The notes: generated by a model not told the origin, from the sequence alone. A stretch of DNA of 64,000 bases from Gammaproteobacteria bacterium (GCA_013286785.1 JABDFC010000001.1:1-64000), one strand, 5' to 3'; counted from the stretch's first letter, positions 1 to 10,489 are shown. Numbers and translations: made by a program.

Positions 1-2170
1 TTTCCCCTCGATAGTTTCTCTGATCGGCCAATTTAAGCGCTATTTTTTTACGGCTGGTGACAACGGTGAGACTTTGATGAGCAGAACAAATGGCAACCGC
101 TGCAACCGCGCTGCCTTTGGCCAATGCCATTAATTTATTCCCTTTGCCTTTGATCATTTCTGAAACCTCCGCCAGCGGATACAACAACAATCGCCCGTCT
201 TGACTTGCCAAAACAATCGACATATTGCTTCTTTCTTTAGGAAGCAAAATCGCCGGTAATAACGTAAAGCCTTCTTTGATCTTGACAATCGCCTTGCCTT
301 TACGATTTTTACTGATCAGTTCACCGAGCGGTGCAATAAAACCATAACCTGCACTGGAAACCAATAAACACTGTTCGGCGGGATCGCCTATCATCACACT
401 GGTAAAACTTGCCCCTGGAGGCGGAGTCACTAACCCCGTTAAAGGTTCACCTTGACCACGCGCAGAAGGCAATTGTTGCACGCTGACCGTATAAGAACGC
501 CCCGTAGAATCTAAAAAGACGACCGATTGATCACTCTTTCCATGAGCCGAGAGCTTAAATTCATCCCCCGTCTTATAGCTTAATTGACTGGGATCAATGT
601 CATGACCCTTGGCGGATCGCACCCAACCTTTGTTAGATAAAATAACGGTCACCAGTTCTGTTGGGGGTTTATCGATGTCGACCATCACTTGCGCTTCTGG
701 CCGTTTCACAATAGGGGAGCGCCGCGCATCCCCATAGGTTTTCATGTCTTGTTCAAGTTCTTTTTTGATCAAAGTTTTTAATCGTTGTTCGGAACCCAGT
801 ATTTTTTCTAAACCAACTCTTTCTTCCGACAATTCCGCCTGCTCACCGCGAATTTTTATTTCTTCTAATTTTGCTAAATTTCTCAATTTTAAATCTAAAA
901 TCGCATCGGTTTGCTCTTCGCTTAACCCAAAACGTGCCATTAAAACCGCCTTGGGATCATCTTCCTGACGAATAATCGCGATGACTTCGTCGAGATTCAG
1001 ATAAGCAATTAAAAATCCATCTAACAAGTGCAAACGCCGATTCACTTTTTCTAATCGGTATTTTAGGCGGCGACTGATGGTTTCGGTCCTAAAGACCAAC
1101 CATTCACTCAAAATTTCTTTGAGATTTTTGACGCGTGGACGCCCATCAAGACCAATCATGTTTAAATTGACACGATAAGTTCTTTCGAGATCGGTGGTCG
1201 CAAAAAGATGCGCCATTAATGCATCGACGTCCACCCGAGCGGATCTCGGCGTAATCACCAAACGGGTTGGATTCTCGTGATCGGATTCATCGCGCAAGTC
1301 GGCCACCAAAGGCAATTTCTTGGCTTGCATTAAAGCGGCAATTTGCTCTAATACTTTGCTGCCAGACACCAAATGCGGTAATGCGGTAACAATAATATCC
1401 CCGTCTTCTTCGAGGTATACCGCCCGCATTCTTAATGTCCCACCCCCAGTTTGGTAGATTTTTAAAATCTCCTCCGGCAAAGTAATAATTTCGGCCTCGG
1501 TGGGAAAATCGGGACCTTGAATGTGTTCCATAAGAACACTGATCGAAGCAGTTGGATGATCCAACAAATGAATACATGCTTTGGTGACTTCCCGGAGATT
1601 ATGCGGGGGAATGTCGGTCGCCATCCCAACCGCAATACCCGTGGTTCCATTTAACAATACATTCGGCAATCTGGCCGGCAGTAACTTTGGCTCGTCTAAA
1701 GTCCCATCAAAATTCGGTGTCCAATCGACCGTACCTTGTTCTAATTCACTGAGCAAAGCACTGGCATAATTCGAAAGTTTTGCTTCGGTATACCGCATCG
1801 CCGCAAAAGATTTGGGATCATCCGGTGAACCCCAATTCCCTTGGCCATCCACAAAGGGGTAGCGGTAAGAAAAAGGCTGTGCCATTAACACCATCGCTTC
1901 ATAACAAGCACTTTCACTGTGTGGATGAAATTTTCCTAAAACATCCCCGATGGTGCGAGCGGATTTCTTATATTTGGCTTGCTGTGATAACCCGAGCTCT
2001 GACATGGCATAAATAATTCTTCGTTGTACCGGTTTTAATCCATCCCCAATATGAGGCAAGGCTCGATCCAAAATGACGTACATAGAATAGTCTAGGTAGG
2101 CCCGTTCGGTAAAAGTTTTAACCAATTCACGTTCTTCTTGAGGATAGTTTTGAACTGTTTTTTTAGACAT
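1..2170 (-). CDS. parC: DNA topoisomerase IV subunit A (3' end beyond window)
   Basis: This is the breakage-reunion subunit of topoisomerase IV, which decatenates daughter chromosomes together with ParE. The frame is open from ATG at 2170 to base 1, giving 723 codons. The last visible residues match the C-terminal propeller region, so only about the last 20 residues should be missing. The N-terminus carries the [20 protein letters not shown] core, and the catalytic tyrosine is Y127 in AAMRYTE. The quinolone-determining loop reads [12 protein letters not shown] (residues 82-93), where E. coli has HPHGDSACYEAM, so two residues before the key serine differ while the serine and the glutamate are kept. 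The start ATG overlaps the parE stop by 8 bases (ATGTCTAA), which implies translational coupling. Identification is certain. Confidence 0.97.
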   Translation of the reverse strand, partial: MSKKTVQNYPQEERELVKTFTERAYLDYSMYVILDRALPHIGDGLKPVQRRIIYAMSELGLSQQAKYKKSARTIGDVLGKFHPHSESACYEAMVLMAQPFSYRYPFVDGQGNWGSPDDPKSFAAMRYTEAKLSNYASALLSELEQGTVDWTPNFDGTLDEPKLLPARLPNVLLNGTTGIAVGMATDIPPHNLREVTKACIHLLDHPTASISVLMEHIQGPDFPTEAEIITLPEEILKIYQTGGGTLRMRAVYLEEDGDIIVTALPHLVSGSKVLEQIAALMQAKKLPLVADLRDESDHENPTRLVITPRSARVDVDALMAHLFATTDLERTYRVNLNMIGLDGRPRVKNLKEILSEWLVFRTETISRRLKYRLEKVNRRLHLLDGFLIAYLNLDEVIAIIRQEDDPKAVLMARFGLSEEQTDAILDLKLRNLAKLEEIKIRGEQAELSEERVGLEKILGSEQRLKTLIKKELEQDMKTYGDARRSPIVKRPEAQVMVDIDKPPTELVTVILSNKGWVRSAKGHDIDPSQLSYKTGDEFKLSAHGKSDQSVVFLDSTGRSYTVSVQQLPSARGQGEPLTGLVTPPPGASFTSVMIGDPAEQCLLVSSAGYGFIAPLGELISKNRKGKAIVKIKEGFTLLPAILLPKERSNMSIVLASQDGRLLLYPLAEVSEMIKGKGNKLMALAKGSAVAAVAICSAHQSLTVVTSRKKIALKLADQRNYRGE

Positions 2171-4058
2171 CTGCTAAATTTCCTTTACTTTCTAACCATT
2201 GGCGCCGATCGGGAACTCGTTTTTTGGCTAATAACATATCCATCAGACTGAGAGTATCGTCTCCCTCTGTTAGCGTAAGCTGCACCAGACGCCGCGTATC
2301 GGGAGCCATTGTGGTCTCACGAAGCTGCATGGGATTCATCTCACCCAACCCTTTAAAACGCTGGACCACAATTTTACTCTTTGATTTTTCGGCGGCAATT
2401 TTATCTAAAATCCCCTGTTTTTCCGCATCATCTAAGGCATAATACACTTCTTTACCCACGTCAATGCGATATAAGGGCGGCATCGCGACAAATAAATGTC
2501 CCGTTTCGACCACAATTCTAAAATGTTTCACAAACAACGCACACAGCAATGTTGCAATGTGTTGGCCATCCGAGTCTGCATCCGCCAGAATACAAATTTT
2601 ACCATAACGCAATTTTTCCAGAGAAGTTGCCCCAGGATCGATTCCAATAGCAACCGAAATATCATGGACTTCTTGCGAAGCCAATATTTCGTTGGAATCG
2701 ACTTCCCAAGTATTTAATATTTTTCCTTTTAATGGCATGACTGCCTGGAATTCTCGTTCTCGGGCTTGTTTGGCAGAGCCGCCGGCAGAATCCCCTTCCA
2801 CTAAAAACAATTCGCAGCGATTTAAATCTTGTAATGTACAATCCGCTAATTTTCCAGGCAAAGCCGGTCCTTGCGTGATCTTCTTACGAACCACAAGCTT
2901 ACCCGATCGTAAGCGTTTTTCTGCATTCTCGATGACAAATTCTGCCAAAGTCGTTGCCATTTGAACATGTTGGTTTAACCATAAACTAAAAGAATCTTTG
3001 ACCACTGCAGTCACAAAGGCTGCACATTGGCGTGAAGCCAAACGCTCCTTCGTTTGTCCAGAAAACTGGGGATCCAAAATCTTAACCGATAACACAAAAT
3101 TAATTTTATCCCAGATATCATCGGGCGCGAGCTTCACCCCCCGAGGTAATAGATTTCTTAATTCACAAAACTCTCGCATGGCATCTAATAAGCCTGCCCG
3201 TAAGCCATTCACATGCGTGCCACCTTGCGAAGTTGGGATAAGATTGACATAACTTTCCTGTAGGGATTCACCTTCCAACGGCGCCCAAATGACAGCAAAA
3301 CTCGCAATTTCTTCATTCCCTTCGAATACTCCCTCGAACGGTTCTGTGGGCAGCAGTGTACGCCCTTCCATCTGTTCTAATAAATAAGCCTTAAGACCCC
3401 CTTCGTAACACCACTCATCGCTTTCGCCGGTTTGTTGATCCGTAAATTGCACAGTCAGCCCCGGACACAATACCGCTTTTGCTTGCAGTAGGTGTTTTAA
3501 AGGTTTGCTTAATATCCTCGGAGAATCAAAATACTTCGCTTGCGGCCAAAATTTCACCGTAGTTCCAGTTTCATTCTTTGCAGCCTTCCCAATCACTTTC
3601 AGTTTTGAAACGCGCTCCCCTTCTGCAAATTCCATGTGATAAATCTGACCGTCTCGTTTAACCCAGACTTCCAGCCGTTCCGATAAGGCATTCACCACGG
3701 AAACACCAACACCATGTAAACCACCCGAAAAACGGTAGTCTTTTTGTGAAAATTTCGCCCCTGCGTGTAAGCGGGTTAGGATCAATTCAATACCCGGGAC
3801 TTTGTGCTCTGGATGAATATCAACAGGCATTCCTCTGCCGTTATCCGTTACCTCAAGTGAACCATCCACCTGTAAAATAACTGCTATACGAGACGCATGC
3901 CCGCTTATCGCTTCGTCCACGCTGTTATCGATAACTTCCTGCGCCAAGTGATTGGGCCGGGAAGTATCGGTATACATCCCTGGACGCTTGCGTACGGGAT
4001 CAAGACCGGTTAATACTTCGATAGACTCGGATGTGTAACTTTTTTTTGCCATAGTCAT
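2163..4058 (-). CDS. parE: DNA topoisomerase IV subunit B (ATPase)
   Basis: This is the ATPase subunit of topoisomerase IV, 631 residues, the normal length for ParE. The GHKL ATPase domain is at the N-terminus, with [15 protein letters not shown] (N box), [14 protein letters not shown] (G1) and the [15 protein letters not shown] lid. The TOPRIM domain carries [13 protein letters not shown] and [15 protein letters not shown], the latter identical in pattern to E. coli ParE rather than GyrB. It forms a parE-parC operon with the downstream gene, overlapping it by 8 bases. The start used here is the ATG at 4058, with a second in-frame ATG two codons later; the true start could be either one. Confidence 0.97.
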   Translation of the reverse strand: MTMAKKSYTSESIEVLTGLDPVRKRPGMYTDTSRPNHLAQEVIDNSVDEAISGHASRIAVILQVDGSLEVTDNGRGMPVDIHPEHKVPGIELILTRLHAGAKFSQKDYRFSGGLHGVGVSVVNALSERLEVWVKRDGQIYHMEFAEGERVSKLKVIGKAAKNETGTTVKFWPQAKYFDSPRILSKPLKHLLQAKAVLCPGLTVQFTDQQTGESDEWCYEGGLKAYLLEQMEGRTLLPTEPFEGVFEGNEEIASFAVIWAPLEGESLQESYVNLIPTSQGGTHVNGLRAGLLDAMREFCELRNLLPRGVKLAPDDIWDKINFVLSVKILDPQFSGQTKERLASRQCAAFVTAVVKDSFSLWLNQHVQMATTLAEFVIENAEKRLRSGKLVVRKKITQGPALPGKLADCTLQDLNRCELFLVEGDSAGGSAKQAREREFQAVMPLKGKILNTWEVDSNEILASQEVHDISVAIGIDPGATSLEKLRYGKICILADADSDGQHIATLLCALFVKHFRIVVETGHLFVAMPPLYRIDVGKEVYYALDDAEKQGILDKIAAEKSKSKIVVQRFKGLGEMNPMQLRETTMAPDTRRLVQLTLTEGDDTLSLMDMLLAKKRVPDRRQWLESKGNLADV

Positions 4059-4087
4059 TCAGGATCCATTTTAATGTATATTTTCAA

Positions 4088-4714
4088 TTATAACAGAGCA
4101 ACGGCTCGAGCCTCGGCAGCTTGAATCAAACCTTCCAAGACGGCATTACTGGCATCTAAGTCTGCTCCCTCCAGCACCTCAAAAGGTTCGCCCAAATAAA
4201 AAACTGCTTTACTAAAAGGTTTTGGGATTTCATATTTATCCCAAGCCTTATTGACTACCCAACGCCGACTAAAAGCACTGCCAACGGGAATAATGGGGAT
4301 CTTGAATTTTTGCGCCATGTGCGTCATCCCCGGTTTTACTTTATAAATGGGTCCTATCGGCCCGTCAATCCCAAACCCCAAAGAATATCCAGTTTTTAGC
4401 TTACGCATCATGCCAACGAGGGCTTCAATATTGCGATGACGCGAAGAGCCCCTTACTACCTCGTAGCCTAATTTTTCTAAACAGGTGCTTAAGATATCTC
4501 CATCCCGTGAAGGGCTAACCAGCACCGCCCTCGCTGTTTGGTGGTGAACCAATTGCAGAACCGGCAACAACTGTTTGCCATGCCAAAAAGCAAATAAATA
4601 TGGTCTTTTGGGATCATAACTGGAATGTTTTAGGGTGCTCACTCGCAATGTTTTCCCTAAAAGGAAAGTTAAAAAATAAGCAGCATACCCTATCACTCGG
4701 CGTTTTATATTCAT
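4088..4714 (-). CDS. DUF374 lysophospholipid acyltransferase family protein
   Basis: This 208-residue protein belongs to the DUF374 branch of the PlsC/LPLAT-like acyltransferases. It shows the family hallmarks: an N-terminal hydrophobic segment (about residues 7-22), the FAFWHGKQLLP motif that replaces the usual HxxxxD box, SPSRDGDIL, and the FGIDGPIGPIYKVKPG motif. Members are thought to acylate lipid A-type or phospholipid precursors at the inner membrane, but the exact substrate cannot be read from the sequence. It lies 29 bases downstream of parE on the opposite side from folA and is transcribed in the same direction as both. Identity of the family is secure; function is inferred. Confidence 0.85.
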   Translation of the reverse strand: MNIKRRVIGYAAYFLTFLLGKTLRVSTLKHSSYDPKRPYLFAFWHGKQLLPVLQLVHHQTARAVLVSPSRDGDILSTCLEKLGYEVVRGSSRHRNIEALVGMMRKLKTGYSLGFGIDGPIGPIYKVKPGMTHMAQKFKIPIIPVGSAFSRRWVVNKAWDKYEIPKPFSKAVFYLGEPFEVLEGADLDASNAVLEGLIQAAEARAVALL

Positions 4715-4759
4715 ATGATCATTCTTGTTCCAACTCGTTGCTTCACTGAATGAGTTTCC

Positions 4760-5233
4760 TTATCTTTCTTTTCTATCCCATATTTTTGTGGTAAATTCCT
4801 GATATTTTTGTTCGGAAATACATTTCCATTCTGCCCAATTGACGGGCGGGAAAAATGCATCTCCTTCATGTTGCTCATGCACCTGCGTGAGATATAGCCG
4901 CGTTGCCAATGGTAAAAATAATTGATAAATATTGGCTCCGCCAATGATCATCACTTCTTCGCACGCATTTGCAGCGGCTAGGGCTTGTTCCACCGTATGG
5001 ACTACCGTACAACCCTCAGCTAACAAATCAACCGAACGAGTTAAAATAATATTATGCCGTTTTGGCAATGGTTTATTGCCTATCGACTCAAAGGTTTTTC
5101 GTCCCATGATCACTGGTTTTTCGGCAGTCATTTTTCGAAAGTATTTTAATTCCTCCGGCAAATGCCATGGCAAAGTATTTCCCTTGCCAATCACACCATT
5201 TTCGCTCATTGCTGCAATTAATGATATTCGCAT
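4760..5233 (-). CDS. folA: Dihydrofolate reductase
   Basis: This enzyme reduces dihydrofolate to tetrahydrofolate with NADPH, regenerating the cofactor used up by ThyA. It has 157 residues, typical for the bacterial enzyme. Visible motifs are SLIAAMSENGVIGKGNTLPWHLPEE at the N-terminus in pieces, VIMGRKTFESIG for NADPH binding, and VMIIGGANIYQLFLP. The proton-donor position (D27 of E. coli) is a glutamate here, E28, as in vertebrate and some bacterial enzymes. The start ATG lies one base after the thyA stop codon, so folA and thyA are certainly co-transcribed and probably translationally coupled. Confidence 0.96.
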   Translation of the reverse strand: MRISLIAAMSENGVIGKGNTLPWHLPEELKYFRKMTAEKPVIMGRKTFESIGNKPLPKRHNIILTRSVDLLAEGCTVVHTVEQALAAANACEEVMIIGGANIYQLFLPLATRLYLTQVHEQHEGDAFFPPVNWAEWKCISEQKYQEFTTKIWDRKER

Positions 5234-5234
5234 C

Positions 5235-6029
5235 TTACACTGCTATCGGAGCTGATATTCTGGGATGACATTCATAATCCAGCAAACTAAAATCTTCATA
5301 TTTAAAATCAAAAATAGATTTTCTTTCTGCATTAATTCGCATTTTAGGCGATGGATACGGCTTACGACTTAATTGCTCCTGGGCTTGTTCTAAATGATTT
5401 AAATAGAGGTGGGCATCGCCCAGTGTGTGAATAAAATCCCCTAATTGTAAACCAACCACTTGTGCGATCATCTGCGTTAACAAAGCATAAGAAGCAATAT
5501 TAAAGGGCACTCCTAAAAAGATATCTGCGCTTCGCTGGTACAATTGACACGACAATCGATTTTCTGCAACAAAAAATTGAAATAAACAATGGCATGGCGG
5601 CAGTGCCATCTCTGAGATTTCAGCCACATTCCAACTACAGACCAACAAACGCCGAGAGTCTGGATTCGTCATTAATGTGTCTATTAACTTGGTAATCTGA
5701 TCAATGCTACCCCCTCGCCCATCGGACCAGGAGCGCCATTGTTTTCCATAGACCGGTCCAAGATTCCCTTCGTTGTCTGCCCATTCATCCCAAATAGTTA
5801 CGCCCACTTCATTGAGAGAACGAATATTGGTATCACCCTTTAAGAACCACAACAATTCATGAATAATCGAACGTAAATGCACTTTTTTAGTGGTTAACAA
5901 GGGAAACCCTTTATTTAAATCAAAACGCATTTGGTAACCAAAAACACTTAATGTGCCCGTTCCAGTTCGATCGTCTTTTCGAACTCCATTTTGCAAAACG
6001 TGTTGCATTAAGGTCAAATACTGCTGCAC
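5235..6029 (-). CDS. thyA: Thymidylate synthase
   Basis: This enzyme methylates dUMP to dTMP using methylene-tetrahydrofolate. It is 264 residues, the same length as E. coli ThyA, and collinear with it. The nucleophilic cysteine is C146 in [11 protein letters not shown]. Other signatures are [11 protein letters not shown] near the N-terminus, [32 protein letters not shown], and GDAHLYLNH. It sits between lgt (2 bases upstream) and folA (1 base downstream), the common gammaproteobacterial lgt-thyA-folA arrangement. Confidence is very high. Confidence 0.98.
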   Translation of the reverse strand: MQQYLTLMQHVLQNGVRKDDRTGTGTLSVFGYQMRFDLNKGFPLLTTKKVHLRSIIHELLWFLKGDTNIRSLNEVGVTIWDEWADNEGNLGPVYGKQWRSWSDGRGGSIDQITKLIDTLMTNPDSRRLLVCSWNVAEISEMALPPCHCLFQFFVAENRLSCQLYQRSADIFLGVPFNIASYALLTQMIAQVVGLQLGDFIHTLGDAHLYLNHLEQAQEQLSRKPYPSPKMRINAERKSIFDFKYEDFSLLDYECHPRISAPIAV

Positions 6030-6031
6030 AC

Positions 6032-6826
6032 CTATCTCCTATTCAGCTGCCTGTTCTGGTAGGCGTAAAATAAAATAACAAGCCCAATCAGAATCATGGG
6101 CAGCGATAAAACTTGTCCTTTCGTAACCCAACCCAACGCGAGATAACCTTGATCCGCATCTGGCTCTCGAAAGAATTCCACTAAAAACCGAAAGACGCCA
6201 TAACCCGCTAAAAACAAGCCGGATGCTGCTCCCCTGGGCCTTGGTTTTCGGGTATACCAATATAAGATGATGAATAATCCAACACCCTCTGTTCCAAATT
6301 CATACAATTGTGAGGGGTGGCGAGGCAATGATCCCGCGCCAGGGAAAACGATTCCCCAAGGCATATCTGTCACTCGACCCCATAATTCCCCGTTGATAAA
6401 ATTCCCCACCCGCCCCGTCGCAAGACCAATCGGAACAGCTGGCGCAATAAAATCACCTATATCGAGCAGAGCACGTTTGTGTACTCGCGCAAAAATCATC
6501 AATGCAATCACAACGCCCAACAACCCACCGTGAAACGATCTGCCCGCTTCCCAAAATCTTAAGGCACGCAGCGGGTCTTGCAGGAACATTTGAGGATCGT
6601 AAAATAAAAGGTAACCCCAGGTTCCCCCTAAAATAACGCCCCAGGCCGCATAAAAAAAGAGATCCATGATCTCATCGGTTTTCCAAGGGGTCGACTGCGC
6701 CAGGCGACTTTGATAACAACACCCGAAAGCCCCCAAGAAACCGATTAAATACATCAGGCCATACCAATAAATGGTGATGGGACCAAATTTAAGCGCAATG
6801 GGATCAATATAGTGGTAAGTTAGCAT
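6032..6826 (-). CDS. lgt: Prolipoprotein diacylglyceryl transferase
   Basis: This integral inner-membrane enzyme transfers diacylglycerol from phosphatidylglycerol to the lipobox cysteine of prolipoproteins, the first step of lipoprotein maturation. It has 264 residues with about seven membrane segments. The diagnostic motifs are [20 protein letters not shown] containing the essential histidine (H99), and [17 protein letters not shown]. It lies 2 bases before thyA and 10 bases after rppH; E. coli has rppH-ptsP-lgt-thyA, so ptsP is absent from this point. Identification is certain. Confidence 0.97.
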   Translation of the reverse strand: MLTYHYIDPIALKFGPITIYWYGLMYLIGFLGAFGCCYQSRLAQSTPWKTDEIMDLFFYAAWGVILGGTWGYLLFYDPQMFLQDPLRALRFWEAGRSFHGGLLGVVIALMIFARVHKRALLDIGDFIAPAVPIGLATGRVGNFINGELWGRVTDMPWGIVFPGAGSLPRHPSQLYEFGTEGVGLFIILYWYTRKPRPRGAASGLFLAGYGVFRFLVEFFREPDADQGYLALGWVTKGQVLSLPMILIGLVILFYAYQNRQLNRR

Positions 6827-6836
6827 ACTTTTATTT

Positions 6837-7358
6837 TTACTCTGGTCTTAATCGATCTAAGCCTTGCATCCTAACATCCCCCCCCTTCCCTCGAAAGAGA
6901 TAAGGTGCAAGTTCTTTTAAAGCTTGGCGGTAAACTTCCCTTTTAAACAAAACGATTTGCCTCAGGGGAAACCAATAACTCACCCACTCCCAATGATCAA
7001 ACTCAGGCTTCTCGGTCGCATCCAGTTGAATGGCGCTGTCGTCCGTTTCCAAGCGTAACAGATACCACAATTGCTTTTGCCCGATGCAAAGCGGAGTCGC
7101 TTTACGAACCATTCGGGGAGGAATGCGGTATTTTAGCCAACGCCGGGTTCGCCCCAAAACGGTCACATCTTTTTCTTGTAACCCAATTTCTTCCTGTAAT
7201 TCGCGAAAGAGCGTCTGCTCTGGGCTTTCGTCTGGGTTCATCCCACCCTGCGGAAACTGCCAGGCATCTCGCCCCAACCGTTTCGCCCAAAAGACGTGCC
7301 CAGCCCGGTTAGCAAGAATGATCCCAACATTATGTCGAAAACCATTCGCATCGATCAC
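6837..7358 (-). CDS. rppH: RNA pyrophosphohydrolase (Nudix)
   Basis: RppH removes pyrophosphate from the 5' end of triphosphorylated mRNA and so starts 5'-dependent decay. The protein has 173 residues, close to E. coli RppH. It opens with [20 protein letters not shown], and the Nudix box is [23 protein letters not shown] read in two parts from about residue 39, with the REXXEE acidic residues intact. It is the first gene of the rppH-lgt-thyA-folA run; the upstream 359 bases separate it from the divergent PLP-enzyme cassette. Confidence 0.95.
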   Translation of the reverse strand: MIDANGFRHNVGIILANRAGHVFWAKRLGRDAWQFPQGGMNPDESPEQTLFRELQEEIGLQEKDVTVLGRTRRWLKYRIPPRMVRKATPLCIGQKQLWYLLRLETDDSAIQLDATEKPEFDHWEWVSYWFPLRQIVLFKREVYRQALKELAPYLFRGKGGDVRMQGLDRLRPE

Positions 7359-7717
7359 AAAAAAACCACCTTAATGTTCGATTCTTCATTTCATTTTTTC
7401 ACAATAGACGAGAGAGTCGCAAATTTAAATCTTTCGAGGCCTGTTTTAATAATTAAGTAATAAAATAAACTAACTACTGCCAAGCAACTCCGACTAAATT
7501 TACCAAACTGCCCAATATTTTTTTGTTATTAGGATAATTATAAAATTCATTAACTATTTTAATCCCAGTCATTGATTTTTATTGATAATTATCTTGACGC
7601 TCACGTTTCCCACAGATATTATCTGACAGATTCTGACAGTTTGATTTGAATGGCAATCATGGAAAGAACACAGAGTTCTTATTTACACTAATCAAGGACA
7701 AGGACGAGTTACAGTAA
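7359..7717. other. AT-rich divergent intergenic region
   Basis: This 359-base gap separates rppH (minus) from the PLP/dioxygenase/GNAT cassette (plus). It is clearly more AT-rich than the flanking housekeeping genes. I see no open frame worth calling. It contains one good sigma-70 promoter facing the cassette (7594-7622) and, just after the -10, two tandem copies of TCTGACAG (about 7623-7641) that could be an operator or chance. Confidence 0.6.
7594..7622 (+). promoter_or_regulatory. Predicted sigma-70 promoter of the PLP/TauD/GNAT cassette
   Basis: TTGACG at 7594-7599 is separated by exactly 17 bases from TATTAT at 7617-7622. This is a near-consensus sigma-70 promoter. It would start transcription near 7629, about 90 bases before the TTG start of the first cassette gene. 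Confidence 0.65.
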
Positions 7718-8713
7718 TTGAACATCAAAGCCAACAATTTCATTGATTCCGTCTATCAACTTTACGAAAAGATTAGCCCGCTTGTTTATAATACCCCCTT
7801 AGTACAATCTTCACTGGGACGTGGAAATATTTTCCTTAAATGTGAAAACTTACAACAAACAAATTCATTTAAGTATCGCGGCGCACTTAGTGCAATTTTA
7901 TCCTACAAACTTTATGAACCCAAAAACTGGGAACATATCTTACAAGATGGAATTGTTACCTACAGTACTGGCAATTTTGCAAAAGCTTTGGCCAAAATTT
8001 CAAAGCAATATAACCTGAAATTAACTGTGATTGTACATGAATGGATAGATGAAAGAAAACTGACAGACGTTATAGTTAATAATTCAAAAACCAAAATTAT
8101 TCACACCTCATTAGAAGAATGGCAAAAGATTGTTATTGCAGGAGCCTACCCAGAAACACCAGGTTTTTTTATTTCTTCATTCAATCAATACGTGAATTTA
8201 GGGAATGCAACCATTGGTTTAGAAATACTCCAACAATTTCCAGAAATTGAAGCAATCATCATTCCCTACGGAAGTGGAAGTTTAACTTATAGCATCGCTT
8301 CTTTCCTCAAACATTTTAAACCCAATCTTGATATTTACACTGCGGAATCAAGTTCTGGCGCTCCTTTCTTCACTTCTTTCAAAATCGGAAAAAATTCCAG
8401 CGTTGCTTATCGAAAAACCTTCGTAGACGGGATTGGCTCAAGTTTTGTGATTCCTGAACACTTTAAACGCATCAAACCTTATATTAAGGACGCCATTACC
8501 GTCACACCAGATCAAATCGCCAATACCGTTGTACAATTGGCCATGGAGGATAAACTGGTGGTTGAAGGTGCTGGCGCCGCCTCCGTCGCAGCAGCATTGC
8601 ATTATGGAATTAACCAATCTTGCTGTTGCATCCTAACAGGAGGTGGTATTCAACAATCAGTTTTATTAAATTTGTTCGAAAACTTCTATTATGAGAGGGC
8701 GGAACATGAATAA
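7718..8713 (+). CDS. PLP-dependent threonine dehydratase/serine racemase-like enzyme
   Basis: This is a fold-type II PLP enzyme of 331 residues related to threonine dehydratases, serine racemases and cysteine-synthase-like proteins. The cofactor lysine is K52 in TNSFKYRGA, preceded by KCENLQQ as in threonine dehydratases. A phosphate-binding loop-like PYGSGS lies in the second half, and ILTGGGI is near the C-terminus. There is no ACT regulatory domain. It starts at TTG 7718, with AGGACGAG placed 9 bases upstream; no ATG gives the same N-terminus. It overlaps the next gene by 8 bases. The substrate is unknown. Coupling to a dioxygenase and an acetyltransferase suggests work on an unusual amino acid rather than isoleucine synthesis. 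Confidence 0.8.
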   Translation: MNIKANNFIDSVYQLYEKISPLVYNTPLVQSSLGRGNIFLKCENLQQTNSFKYRGALSAILSYKLYEPKNWEHILQDGIVTYSTGNFAKALAKISKQYNLKLTVIVHEWIDERKLTDVIVNNSKTKIIHTSLEEWQKIVIAGAYPETPGFFISSFNQYVNLGNATIGLEILQQFPEIEAIIIPYGSGSLTYSIASFLKHFKPNLDIYTAESSSGAPFFTSFKIGKNSSVAYRKTFVDGIGSSFVIPEHFKRIKPYIKDAITVTPDQIANTVVQLAMEDKLVVEGAGAASVAAALHYGINQSCCCILTGGGIQQSVLLNLFENFYYERAEHE

Positions 8714-9563
8714 AAGTCTACCCATTGTTACCCCATTAAGCCCTGCTATTGGAGTGGAAATTAAGCAGGTCGATCTCAGTCAACCACTCGAGCAACACAC
8801 CTGGAATATTATCAAGAAAGCCTTCGATGATTATAGTGTTCTTGTGTTTAGGGACCAACACATAACCGTTGAGGATCAAAAGAGATTTGGCCGTCATTTT
8901 GGTGAACTTTTTATTCAAGAACACTTGCTGTCGCTAACGATAGAAGGTCATCCTGAATGTATGATCCTACATAATAACGATAAGAAACCACCTGGGCTAA
9001 ACTACTGGCATACCGACAACAGTGGTTGGGAAAGACCCCCACTTGGGACCATGTTATATGCTAAAATCACTCCTGAAGTAGGTGGAGACACACTGTTTTC
9101 TAGTATGTACAAGGCTTATGAGAGTTTATCCCAACACATGCAATCCTTTCTCAAACCATTAAAAGCTGTTCACGATGTTAGAAAAGCATTTGGCTCTGAA
9201 TACGGCAACTTACAAAATGCACTCAAAAAGTATGGATTAGATCCTGATAAACATTTTGCAAATTTTCAACCCGTACAACATCCCATTATTAGAACCCACC
9301 CAGAAACCAAGAAACTTGCTATATATATTTCACAACCTTATGTCACTCATATTGAAGGGCTAACTAAAGCTGAGAGTAACTCTTTGTTAAGTTTTCTTTA
9401 TGAGCATATTCAAATCCAAGAATTTGTTTACCGTCACCGCTGGAAAACGAACGACGTCGTCATTTGGGACAATCGATGTGCCCAACATTATGCCGTCGCA
9501 GATTATTATCCTGCCGAACGATTAATGCACCGATTGAATATCAGTGGTGAAGTACCTTGTTAA
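8706..9563 (+). CDS. TauD/TfdA-family Fe(II)/2-oxoglutarate dioxygenase
   Basis: This is a non-haem iron dioxygenase of about 285 residues that uses 2-oxoglutarate and oxygen, typically to hydroxylate a small substrate. The iron-binding triad is visible as H102 and D104 in YWHTDNSGWERPP and H261 in WDNRCAQHYAVADYYP; R276 in RLMHRLN should bind 2-oxoglutarate. The closest pattern is taurine dioxygenase TauD, but no taurine or sulfonate genes are nearby. I place the start at ATG 8706, which follows GAGAGGGCGG and overlaps the previous stop by 8 bases. An in-frame ATG at 8691 would overlap more and lacks a Shine-Dalgarno sequence. Confidence 0.88.
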   Translation: MNKSLPIVTPLSPAIGVEIKQVDLSQPLEQHTWNIIKKAFDDYSVLVFRDQHITVEDQKRFGRHFGELFIQEHLLSLTIEGHPECMILHNNDKKPPGLNYWHTDNSGWERPPLGTMLYAKITPEVGGDTLFSSMYKAYESLSQHMQSFLKPLKAVHDVRKAFGSEYGNLQNALKKYGLDPDKHFANFQPVQHPIIRTHPETKKLAIYISQPYVTHIEGLTKAESNSLLSFLYEHIQIQEFVYRHRWKTNDVVIWDNRCAQHYAVADYYPAERLMHRLNISGEVPC

Positions 9564-10330
9564 AACATCCTCATTGGATGAAAAATAAGGCAGGCCATCT
9601 CTTCCCCCCAACTTGCCCTAATATCGCCATTGTTTCTGGGATCTTGGAAGGTAAAATCTATGGGAATCTTTGGTTAAACTCAGAAGAAGATGCTTGTCTA
9701 TTAACGACAAATTCTCCTTTCAATTTTATGTCTGGGAATGTGAGTGACGATTTTTTAAAGAAAGCACTTTCTTTAATCAATATTTCCCCAACCTCGCTTT
9801 TAGTCCATTGTAGTGAGCAGGATTTTTTTCATAAAAAAGGACTCCCGACCAAATTAAGACAACATTTTTCCGCTCATCCCGGTGAGATCAAAGATTTACC
9901 AGAAAAAATAGACAATAAAATCGTTAAACAGTATCGTCTATCAACTGTTAATGCTCACTTATTTGAACATTGCTCCTGGAATATGCGCTTACTTGAATTC
10001 TACCAGACTAAAGAGTTTTTCCTTGAGTTTGGTTATGGATCTGTGTTATTAGACCAACAACAAATTATAGCTGAAGTTTATGGAACAATTGGAAGTTCTT
10101 TTTTCGAATTGGGCGCCTTTGTTGATCCAAAATACCGAGGTATCGGGCTAGTCCCTTACATCGTAGCGCACTCTATCAAACCCTATTGCTTATCGAACAA
10201 TCTAGCCATAACAGCAAGCTGTGATGCAACCAATGTTGTCTCTCAAAAAACCATCCTAAGACTTGGGTTAAACGAAGCTTACCACTATTCTGCACTCGAT
10301 GTAACAAAGGCACAAGCGCTAATTCATTAA
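9557..10330 (+). CDS. GNAT-family N-acetyltransferase
   Basis: This 257-residue protein has a GNAT acetyltransferase fold in its C-terminal half: a strand ending in FFELGAFVDPKYRGIGLVPYIVAHSIKP carries the acetyl-CoA pyrophosphate loop (R/Q-x-x-G-x-G/A variant RGIGLV) at about residues 194-199. The N-terminal half shows no recognisable motif. The TTG start at 9557 overlaps the preceding stop; an ATG about 7 codons downstream is an alternative. It is the last gene of the coupled three-gene cassette. The substrate is unknown; acetylation of the amino-acid product of the two upstream enzymes, or self-protection, is a reasonable inference. Confidence 0.72.
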   Translation: MLKHPHWMKNKAGHLFPPTCPNIAIVSGILEGKIYGNLWLNSEEDACLLTTNSPFNFMSGNVSDDFLKKALSLINISPTSLLVHCSEQDFFHKKGLPTKLRQHFSAHPGEIKDLPEKIDNKIVKQYRLSTVNAHLFEHCSWNMRLLEFYQTKEFFLEFGYGSVLLDQQQIIAEVYGTIGSSFFELGAFVDPKYRGIGLVPYIVAHSIKPYCLSNNLAITASCDATNVVSQKTILRLGLNEAYHYSALDVTKAQALIH

Positions 10331-10389
10331 GGATCATTAGAGCAAATGGTTTTTCTTAAAAAAATGCTTTTTATTCGAAGATGTTTGAA

Positions 10390-10423
10390 TTGTTGTACAA
10401 CAAAAGCAAGTTTGGTTGCTTTT
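10390..10423 (+). promoter_or_regulatory. Palindrome TTGTTGTACAACAA and adjacent hairpin
   Basis: A perfect 14-base palindrome, TTGTTGTACAACAA, spans 10390-10403. It is followed by an 8-base hairpin (AAAAGCAA 10402-10409, TTGCTTTT 10416-10423). The hairpin ends in a T-rich arm and may terminate the PLP/TauD/GNAT operon. The palindrome could be an operator for the EAL gene, whose likely -10 TATAAT is at 10437-10442. Confidence 0.45.
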
Positions 10424-10489
10424 CTAGGATCTGTCATATAATAAATATAGGTCTGGTATATTTGGAACTCACAGCCGCGCGGAGAAAAA

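Noticed and set aside
8691..8705. Upstream ATG for the dioxygenase at 8691
   Set aside because: The ATG at 8706 has a good Shine-Dalgarno sequence in front of it and the normal short overlap with the previous gene.
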